NCBI GenBank assembly: GCA_964393335.1
Contig: CAYMTN010000067.1
Location: forward strand, 1-22,864
From: CAYMTN01 sp964393335
Lineage (GTDB): Bacteria > Chloroflexota > Anaerolineae > Aggregatilineales > Aggregatilineaceae
Reading direction: 5' to 3'
DNA length: 22,864 bases
Shown piece by piece: positions 8,476-13,598 of this stretch. Every line of letters starts with the position of its first letter. Position 1 is the stretch's first letter. Both the position numbers and the translations under genes were made by a program. The notes below the pieces were generated by a model. It worked only from the letters and a program-made list of their open reading frames with translations. It searched no databases and was not told the origin of the DNA.

Positions 8476-9453
8476 ATGCACATGTACCGTTTGCAGGGCA
8501 CGTATCACGCGATTGGCGTCGAATATGGCCTGCTGCTGCGTGCGGCGCGTATCCGGCTGCCGCAGTTATCTAACACACGCCTCGATTTCGCCCGCGCCTG
8601 CGAGCCGCACGTCCGCGACCTGATGCCCGACCTGTTCGACGAGCTGGACGGAATCGCGGAGGGGGGCGGTTACGACCCGGAACGCGTCACGACAGCGGCC
8701 CTGGGGCTGAACGCGCGTCCCGGCTGCACGGCGGTCGCCATCGCGGGGACGCACACCGCCAGCGGCGAAACCTTGTTCGGGCGCAACTTCGACTGGTACG
8801 CCGTCGCGGGCAAACACACAGCACTGTGTAACACGCTGCCGGAAGGCGGGCTGAGCAGCATCGGCTGTAATGACCTGCTGGGCGGGCGCGTTGGCGGCGT
8901 CAATGCGGCGGGGGTGGCGGTGGCGATTGCCGCCGTCGAGGGCGGGCGCGACAAACCCGGCGTGATCTTCACAGTGGCGGCGCGGGCCGTGCTGGACCGC
9001 TGCCGCAGCACTGCTGAAGCGGTGGACCTGCTGCAATCGATCCGCCACGTGCGCACGATCAATTTTCTGGTAGCCGACGCCAGCGGCGACATAACCGCCG
9101 TCGAAGCCGGCCCGCGCGCGGTCAGCGTGACACGCGCCGCGCAGGGCTTCGGCCTGATTGCCAACCAGTTCCAGTCCGAGGCGATGGTGCGTTACGAGCG
9201 GGTGCGCCGCCGCCCGAAAAACAGCTACCCGCGCCTGATCAAACTGCGCGAATGGTTCCACAGCCGCACCGCGCCGCTCACCGAGGACGACGTGCAGCGC
9301 ATCCTGGGCACGCCCTACCCGCGCGGGATGTGCGCGCCGGGGCGGGCGTTTGGCACGATCTGGTCGTGGACGGCGCGCCTCGGTACGAAATGTTTTACGC
9401 TGGCTGACGGCGCACCATCCACGACGCCGTACCGCCCGTATGCGTTTGAGTAA
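8476..9453 (+). CDS. C45/AAT-like Ntn hydrolase (putative acyltransferase or amidase)
   Basis: A 325-aa protein resembling the acyl-CoA:6-aminopenicillanate acyltransferase (peptidase C45) family. These Ntn enzymes self-cleave to expose a nucleophilic Cys and then hydrolyse or transfer amide-linked acyl groups. The likely cleavage site and nucleophile is Gly83-Cys84 in ARPGCTAVAI. It is followed by the family-like GETLFGRNFDWY, GVNAAGVAVAI and INFLVADASGDITAVEAGP. ATG 8476 has GGAGGA at 8459-8464 (11-nt spacer), inside glgB, so translation is probably coupled. No signal peptide is seen. The real substrate is unknown, and pairing with glgB does not by itself suggest a glycogen role. The family call is fairly confident, the reaction is not. 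Confidence 0.85.
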   Translation: MHMYRLQGTYHAIGVEYGLLLRAARIRLPQLSNTRLDFARACEPHVRDLMPDLFDELDGIAEGGGYDPERVTTAALGLNARPGCTAVAIAGTHTASGETLFGRNFDWYAVAGKHTALCNTLPEGGLSSIGCNDLLGGRVGGVNAAGVAVAIAAVEGGRDKPGVIFTVAARAVLDRCRSTAEAVDLLQSIRHVRTINFLVADASGDITAVEAGPRAVSVTRAAQGFGLIANQFQSEAMVRYERVRRRPKNSYPRLIKLREWFHSRTAPLTEDDVQRILGTPYPRGMCAPGRAFGTIWSWTARLGTKCFTLADGAPSTTPYRPYAFE

Positions 9454-9489
9454 AACTCAGTCATAGATCAGAAAATCGAAGAAGATAAT

Positions 9490-10233
9490 TCAGGAATCCT
9501 TTTGCTGATTCTCAAATGGTTTCTGCCTTAGCAAGGAATCTGAAATCTCAAATGTCAGACCGTATTTTCCCCCGATCACGGTTGATAGCAGATCTTTGAG
9601 CCATGAATTGGCAAAAGGAGAGATATAAACACTTTCGATAAGGGTATTCAGATCAGTAGCGACCAGCATACCACCCGAAAGACTCTGTGCAGTAGCGGGT
9701 TCAGCTTGGAATAGAAGACGATATTCCTGTTCGCATCTGAAGATTTCTCGTTTATGGTAAATGATATGCTCACTTGAACTGCCTTTTTTGTCACCTGGTT
9801 CTGGCGGTTCCCCATAATAGTACTTGACTAGCCCGGTCCTAAGTTGGCTTCTGATCTCAGGATCAATGCTATCAAGCAATCTGGTAACCGTAGTCTGAAT
9901 AGCAACACTATCCATAGCATTCGTATACATATGCCATAGTGCCGCTGATTCAAAGTCATTGGCCGACCAACAGCTTATGAGATAACTCGAAAATGGCATA
10001 GCAGGGTTTAGGAGAAATTCCATTAGGAGCTTTTGACCCAACTCAGTTCCTGGTGGCATAATATCTGCTAGCCAACTATAAAATCCTTCCATTGGATCAC
10101 CCAACATTTTCCATTGAGCAAAAAAGAGTTTGCTCGTTTGAAGTAGCGATAAAAACTTGGATAGGTCCATGTAGCGCCAGAGTTTTTGCGTCGGGTCCGG
10201 CTGTTCAACATAACGCTCAAATGGTTCGGTCAT
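9490..10233 (-). CDS. DUF2971-family protein
   Basis: A 247-aa protein with the DUF2971 pattern: LWRYMDLSKFLSLLQTSKLF, GDPMEG, SCWSANDFESAALWHMY, VAIQTT, KREIFRCEQEYRLLF and VYISPF. The family's molecular role is not established; members are scattered among bacteria, often in accessory DNA. ATG 10233 has a perfect AGGAGG (10245-10240) with a 6-nt spacer. A start at 10254 would place that site inside the gene. Base composition is visibly AT-rich compared with all neighbours, and the gene stands alone, convergent with the Ntn hydrolase. This suggests recent transfer. No signal peptide or membrane segment is seen. Confidence 0.85.
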   Translation of the reverse strand: MTEPFERYVEQPDPTQKLWRYMDLSKFLSLLQTSKLFFAQWKMLGDPMEGFYSWLADIMPPGTELGQKLLMEFLLNPAMPFSSYLISCWSANDFESAALWHMYTNAMDSVAIQTTVTRLLDSIDPEIRSQLRTGLVKYYYGEPPEPGDKKGSSSEHIIYHKREIFRCEQEYRLLFQAEPATAQSLSGGMLVATDLNTLIESVYISPFANSWLKDLLSTVIGGKYGLTFEISDSLLRQKPFENQQKDS

Positions 10234-10245
10234 TTTTCGCCTCCT

Positions 10246-10300
10246 AAATACCATATATCTTTATGATATTAACAATATTATATAATAGAATTGCTCATCG
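10246..10300 (-). promoter_or_regulatory. AT-rich promoter region of the DUF2971 gene
   Basis: It contains the 12-bp perfect palindrome TATTATATAATA (10276-10287), which gives TATAAT on both strands and a plausible -10 at 10282-10277 for the minus-strand gene. No convincing -35 is present. The extreme AT content contrasts with the rest of the window. Confidence 0.45.
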
Positions 10301-10305
10301 TTTTA

Positions 10306-10326
10306 GAAACCTCAGAAGGAGGTTTC
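10306..10326. repeat. Small inverted repeat, 8-bp stem
   Basis: GAAACCTC (10306-10313) and GAGGTTTC (10319-10326) form a perfect 8-bp stem with a five-base loop. No T tract follows on either strand. Function unknown. Confidence 0.5.
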
Positions 10327-10390
10327 AGAGCAGAACCAAGAAAGCGTTTTCGTCTCATGCTTGAGATTTTGGTATTCTACTTTGACTGAT

Positions 10391-10421
10391 GGTGACTTGG
10401 TTTAACCAAAAACCAATCACC
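10391..10421. repeat. Imperfect hairpin upstream of the GNAT gene
   Basis: GGTGA-C-TTGGTTT (10391-10403) pairs with AAACCAATCACC (10410-10421). This is a 12-bp stem with a single bulged C and the loop AACCAA. It lies at the right edge of the AT-rich island. It could be a factor-dependent stop or an island-edge remnant. No T run is present. Confidence 0.5.
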
Positions 10422-10472
10422 AATAACTTTCCACCAGGGACCATGATTCCCGACTCACCATGAGGGCCGACC

Positions 10473-11039
10473 ATGACCGACCCCATTTTGCTGGATATTC
10501 CCGACCAGTTTGAAACCGAGCGGCTGATCATCCGCGCCCCGCGCGCCGGGGACGGCCCGGCATGCAACGCGGCGATCCGCGAATCGCTGGACGAGCTGCG
10601 GCCCTGGATGCCCTGGGCCGAGCCGGTGCCGAGCGTCGAAGATACCGAAACCGTCCACCGGCGGGCTGCCGCGCGCTGGCTGACGCGCGAGGAACTGCCG
10701 CTGGCGCTGTTCCGCAAGGAGGATGGGCTGTTCGTCGGCGGCAGCGGCCTGCACCGCATCGACTGGTCGGTGCCGCGCATGGAGATCGGCTACTGGATTC
10801 GCACCAGCTTGAGCGGGCAGGGTTACATCACGGAAGCGGTCAATGGCATCACGGCCTTTGCGTTTGACGTATTGGGCGCGCAGCGTCTCGAAATTCGCTG
10901 CGACGCACGGAATAGACGCAGCGCCGCCGTCGCGCAGCGGGCCGGATTCACGCTCGAAGGCCGCTTGCATCATCACATGAAAGCGCCCGATGGATCGCTA
11001 CGCGATACGCTGGTGTACGCGCGCTTCCCGGCGGGATGA
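10473..11039 (+). CDS. GNAT acetyltransferase, RimJ/RimL type
   Basis: A 188-aa acetyltransferase of the Acetyltransf_3 group, which includes RimJ/RimL ribosomal-protein acetyltransferases and antibiotic- or metabolite-modifying relatives. Visible family signs are the opening ETERLIIRAPRAGDG, the EIGYWI strand, the acetyl-CoA loop (SGQGYITEAV, Q/R-x-x-G-x-G/A style), and the end RLEIRCDARNRRSAAVAQRAGF. ATG 10473 has GAGGG at 10462-10466 and a 6-nt spacer. It stands alone between the AT-rich island and the arsC-hisS leader, and returns to the GC-rich composition. Substrate unknown. Confidence 0.9.
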   Translation: MTDPILLDIPDQFETERLIIRAPRAGDGPACNAAIRESLDELRPWMPWAEPVPSVEDTETVHRRAAARWLTREELPLALFRKEDGLFVGGSGLHRIDWSVPRMEIGYWIRTSLSGQGYITEAVNGITAFAFDVLGAQRLEIRCDARNRRSAAVAQRAGFTLEGRLHHHMKAPDGSLRDTLVYARFPAG

Positions 11040-11078
11040 GCGCCGTCCAGACCCAACAGCACCCGCGCCGCGCAGTTC

Positions 11079-11107
11079 TTTACAAGCGCCGCGAAGCTGT
11101 TTATACT
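11079..11107 (+). promoter_or_regulatory. Sigma70-like promoter of the arsC-hisS leader
   Basis: TTTACA (11079-11084), an exact 17-bp spacer, then TATACT (11102-11107). Each hexamer matches the consensus at five of six positions. The expected transcript start is near 11114, giving a leader of about 167 nt before arsC. Confidence 0.75.
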
Positions 11108-11142
11108 TATGCGTAAGTTTTCGTGCGTGAATGAGGATGATC

Positions 11143-11178
11143 ATGGTCGCCCGTACCCACCATCACCAGCAACCATAA
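11143..11178 (+). CDS. His-rich leader peptide (MVARTHHHQQP)
   Basis: An 11-codon ORF with three consecutive His codons (CAC CAT CAC at 11158-11166). AGGA lies at 11134-11137 with a 5-nt spacer before ATG 11143, an ideal ribosome-binding site. In-frame ATGs at 11131 and 11137 would give longer versions. It begins about 30 nt after the predicted transcript start and ends 32 nt before the terminator stem. Such peptides work as sensors of charged tRNA, not as products. Confidence 0.65.
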   Translation: MVARTHHHQQP

Positions 11179-11210
11179 ACCGTATCGAGCGACCTGTGCA
11201 ACGCAGTACC

Positions 11211-11241
11211 AAGCGTGGACGTTGGCCGCCACGCTTTTTTT
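11211..11241 (+). terminator. Intrinsic terminator in the leader (attenuator)
   Basis: AAGCGTGG (11211-11218) pairs with CCACGCTT (11229-11236), an 8-bp stem with a 10-nt loop, running directly into seven T (11235-11241). It lies before arsC, inside its transcript, so full transcription would need readthrough. A short RNA of about 125 nt would be made when it acts. Confidence 0.85.
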
Positions 11242-11280
11242 GCGCCTGTGAACGGCGATTCCAGCCGGGAGGAGCCATCA

Positions 11281-11703
11281 ATGACCGCCAAACAACGCGT
11301 CCTCATTCTGTGTACGGGCAATTCGGCGCGGTCCCAACTGGCCGAAGGCTGGCTGCGCGCCCACGCCGGGGACCGGTTCGAGGTCACCAGCGCGGGCAGC
11401 CACCCGTCCGGCAGGGTGCTGCCGGGCGCGATTCAGGTCATGGCGGAGATCGGCATTGACATCAGCGGCGCGCAGTCGAAAAGTATGCAGCAATTCACCA
11501 GCCAGCCATTTGACTACGTGCTGACGGTGTGCGACAAGGCCGCCGAAGCCTGCCCGATCTTCCCCGGCGGCGGGCAGCGTTTTCACCGCAATTTCACCGA
11601 CCCGGCCAGCTACCCGCCGGACGAACAGCCAGCGGTGTTGCGCCGCGTGCGCGACGAGATCGCCGCCTGGCTGGCGGAGTTGTTCGACATTCAGCCATCG
11701 TGA
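11281..11703 (+). CDS. arsC: Thioredoxin-type arsenate reductase / low-MW phosphotyrosine-phosphatase-fold protein
   Basis: A 140-aa protein with the P-loop C-x5-R motif LCTGNSARS (Cys11, Arg17). Cys84 and Cys91 lie in TVCDKAAEACPIFPG, and the acidic loop is FTDPA (Asp106). The three cysteines match the spacing of the S. aureus-type enzyme (10, 82, 89), in which electrons pass from the active-site Cys to a disulfide read by thioredoxin. It probably reduces arsenate to arsenite; a phosphatase role is possible. ATG 11281 has AGGAG with a 6-nt spacer. It is the first full gene after the His attenuator and lies 81 nt before hisS. No arsenic efflux pump or ArsR is in the window, so its role here is unclear. 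Confidence 0.85.
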   Translation: MTAKQRVLILCTGNSARSQLAEGWLRAHAGDRFEVTSAGSHPSGRVLPGAIQVMAEIGIDISGAQSKSMQQFTSQPFDYVLTVCDKAAEACPIFPGGGQRFHRNFTDPASYPPDEQPAVLRRVRDEIAAWLAELFDIQPS

Positions 11704-11711
11704 ATAGACCC

Positions 11712-11736
11712 GGCGCCGCGAACCGCGCGCCTTTTT
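11712..11736 (+). terminator. Possible weak intrinsic terminator between arsC and hisS
   Basis: GGCGC (11712-11716) pairs with GCGCC (11727-11731). An inner GC/GC step follows across a bulged C, then TTTTT (11732-11736). The stem is short, so it may stop only part of the transcripts and lower hisS relative to arsC. Confidence 0.4.
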
Positions 11737-11784
11737 CGGAAAACGATCTACCGCTTACAGCCAATCAAACCGGAGCAAAGCACT

Positions 11785-13119
11785 ATGCCACAAATCGACA
11801 CCCGGCTGCCTAAGGGAATGCGCGATTTTTTGCCGGAAGAAGTCCTCAAGCGCGAATACGTGATCGGCATCATCACCGGGGTTTTCCAGACGTTCGGATT
11901 TGAGCCGATCTACACGCCGGCCCTCGAAATGCTCGATACGCTGCTCGGCAAATCCGGCGACGAGGCCGACAAGTTGATCTTTCACGCCCAGCACCCCGGC
12001 GGCAAAGAAGAACTCGCCCTGCGCTATGACCTGACGGTGCCGCTGGCGCGTTACATGGCGATGCACGAACACGATCTCTCGATGCCGTTCCGGCGCTATC
12101 ACATCGCGCCGGTGTGGCGCGGCGACCGCCCGCAAAAAGGCCGCTACCGCGAGTTCTACCAGTGTGACGTGGACATCGTCGGCATCGAGAGCATGGCCGC
12201 CGACGCCGAGATCGTCAGCCTGCTGACGACCGCGCTGCGGCGTCTGGGATTTCAGGATTTTAAGGTCCACATCAACAACCGCAAAATCCTGAACGGGATC
12301 GGCCAATACGCCGGGGTGCCGGACACGCAGCTTGGCGACCTGTATCGCAGCGTCGACAAGCTGGACAAGATCGGGTTGGACGGCGTCAAGGCCGAATTGG
12401 GCGAGAGCGGCATCTCCGCCGGTGCGATTGGCCGTTTGATGGACCTGTTGCAGCTCCGCGATGGCGGCGTCGAGGCGTTGGGCCAGGTGCGCGAGCAGTT
12501 GGACGGCATCACCAGCGCGCAGGACGGCATCACCGAGCTGGAGCAGATGGTCGATTACCTGCTGGCGATGGGCGTGCCGGAATCCGCGTTCGCCGTCGAT
12601 CTGGCGATGGTACGCGGGCTGGGTTATTACACCGGGCCGGTGTACGAAACGATGATCACCAAACCCGACAACCTGGGCAGCGTGACCGGCGGCGGGCGCT
12701 ACGACAAGCTGATCGCCATGTTCCGCAAACAAAGCCTGCCGATGACCGGGTCCAGCCTGGGCATCGAGCGCATCATGGACCTGATGGACCTGCTCGACCT
12801 CTACCCACCGGAACTAACGGGCACGGTCGTGCAGGCGCTCGTCACCGTGTTCGACCCGGCCACGCAGGGTGCCACGCTGGCGCTGGCCAACGACCTGCGC
12901 GCGGCAGGCATCCGCACCGAAGCGTACATGAATCCCAGGCGCAGCATCGGCAAGCAGATTCAGTACGCCGACAAAAAAGGCGCGCAGGTCGTCGCGTTCA
13001 TCGGCGCGGACGAGATCAAAGCGGGCATCGTCAAGCTGAAACGGCTGCGCGACGGGCAGGAAGTCAGCGTGCCGCGCGCGCAGGTGACGCAGGCCGTGCG
13101 CGATTTGCTGGCGGGGTGA
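11785..13119 (+). CDS. hisS: Histidyl-tRNA synthetase
   Basis: Charges tRNA-His with histidine; class II synthetase, cytoplasmic. The protein is 444 aa. Visible signatures: the opening LPKGMRDFLPEE, motif 1 region FEPIYTPALE, RYDLTVPLARY, motif 2 FRRYHIAPVWRGDRPQKGR followed by REFYQCDVDIVG, histidine-binding LGYYTGPVYET, GGGRYD, and motif 3 GSSLGIERI. The C-terminal anticodon-binding domain begins near VVQALVTVF. ATG 11785 has GGAG with a 9-nt spacer. No good private promoter is seen in the 81-nt gap, so it probably depends on the attenuated promoter at 11079, with some loss at the hairpin at 11712. Confidence 0.97.
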   Translation: MPQIDTRLPKGMRDFLPEEVLKREYVIGIITGVFQTFGFEPIYTPALEMLDTLLGKSGDEADKLIFHAQHPGGKEELALRYDLTVPLARYMAMHEHDLSMPFRRYHIAPVWRGDRPQKGRYREFYQCDVDIVGIESMAADAEIVSLLTTALRRLGFQDFKVHINNRKILNGIGQYAGVPDTQLGDLYRSVDKLDKIGLDGVKAELGESGISAGAIGRLMDLLQLRDGGVEALGQVREQLDGITSAQDGITELEQMVDYLLAMGVPESAFAVDLAMVRGLGYYTGPVYETMITKPDNLGSVTGGGRYDKLIAMFRKQSLPMTGSSLGIERIMDLMDLLDLYPPELTGTVVQALVTVFDPATQGATLALANDLRAAGIRTEAYMNPRRSIGKQIQYADKKGAQVVAFIGADEIKAGIVKLKRLRDGQEVSVPRAQVTQAVRDLLAG

Positions 13120-13186
13120 CGCGCTGCGCCCGTTGGCGGATCGTTTCGTCCGGGGTCTATGCCCCACAGACAAGGAGTGATGACCT

Positions 13187-13558
13187 ATGCCCGGCCTTAC
13201 GCTCTGTGGCGCTTCCTTTTTCGTATTCGCTCACGGGCTGGTTCACCTGTTATGGCTGGCGGCCTACTGGCCGCTGACCACCATCGACGGCATACCCTAC
13301 AAAACGACGCTGTTCGGCGGTCACTGGGACGTCGGCGACACCGGGATGCGTGCGTACAGCGCCCTGTGGGTTGCGCCCACCATTGGGTTTTGCGTCGCGG
13401 CGATTGGGCTGGTGACCGGCCTGAGCTGGGCGCGACCGTTTACGGTTGCCGTCGCGCTGGGCGCGATACTGCTCTCGCTGCCGGATGTGGGCCATGCGAA
13501 GTGGGGCGCGCTGATCGACGCCGCTATCATCGCCGTGATCGTGTTTGGGTCGCGCTGA
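13187..13558 (+). CDS. Small integral membrane protein, function unknown
   Basis: A 123-aa protein with about four hydrophobic segments: around 5-29, 56-78, 82-99 and 105-121. There are polar turns such as YWPLTTIDGIPYKTT and GGHWDVGDTG between the first two. ATG 13187 has AAGGAG with a 9-nt spacer. An overlapping ATG at 13180 in another frame has only a 2-nt spacer and gives a non-membrane sequence, so it is rejected. The gene lies 67 nt after hisS on the same strand and is convergent with the glycosyltransferase gene. I do not recognise a family. Confidence 0.75.
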   Translation: MPGLTLCGASFFVFAHGLVHLLWLAAYWPLTTIDGIPYKTTLFGGHWDVGDTGMRAYSALWVAPTIGFCVAAIGLVTGLSWARPFTVAVALGAILLSLPDVGHAKWGALIDAAIIAVIVFGSR

Positions 13559-13598
13559 GCGCTTGATCGCGCCATCGTGCGACAAGGCGGGCTGCTGG

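Larger units (their letters stand above)
11114..11280 (+). promoter_or_regulatory. Candidate histidine-responsive attenuator leader
   Basis: The leader holds a short His-rich ORF and an intrinsic terminator. GGTCGC (11145-11150) can pair with GCGACC (11189-11194), enclosing the His codons. A ribosome stalled on them would free the second arm. Hand-found competitors of the terminator are CAACG (11199-11203) with CGTTG (11220-11224), and ACGC (11201-11204) with GCGT (11213-11216). These are short, so the exact antiterminator is uncertain. The T-box core AGGGTGGNACCGCG is absent. The expected logic is that shortage of charged His-tRNA raises hisS transcription. This is inference from architecture. 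Confidence 0.65.

Noticed and set aside
6961..8508. A 515-codon minus-strand frame
   Set aside because: Shadow of glgB; the plus strand holds all GH13 catalytic motifs.
9454..10472. A complete insertion sequence or integron around DUF2971
   Set aside because: No transposase or integrase, no terminal inverted repeats and no target-site duplication could be found by eye at the island edges.
11114..11280. T-box riboswitch upstream of hisS
   Set aside because: The conserved T-box core AGGGTGGNACCGCG is not present. The His-rich ORF gives a better explanation for regulation.
11109..11459. A 116-codon frame starting in the leader
   Set aside because: It runs through the terminator and the arsC start in another frame and lacks a ribosome-binding site.
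11755..12732. A 325-codon minus-strand frame
   Set aside because: Shadow of hisS, and it has no family-like motifs.
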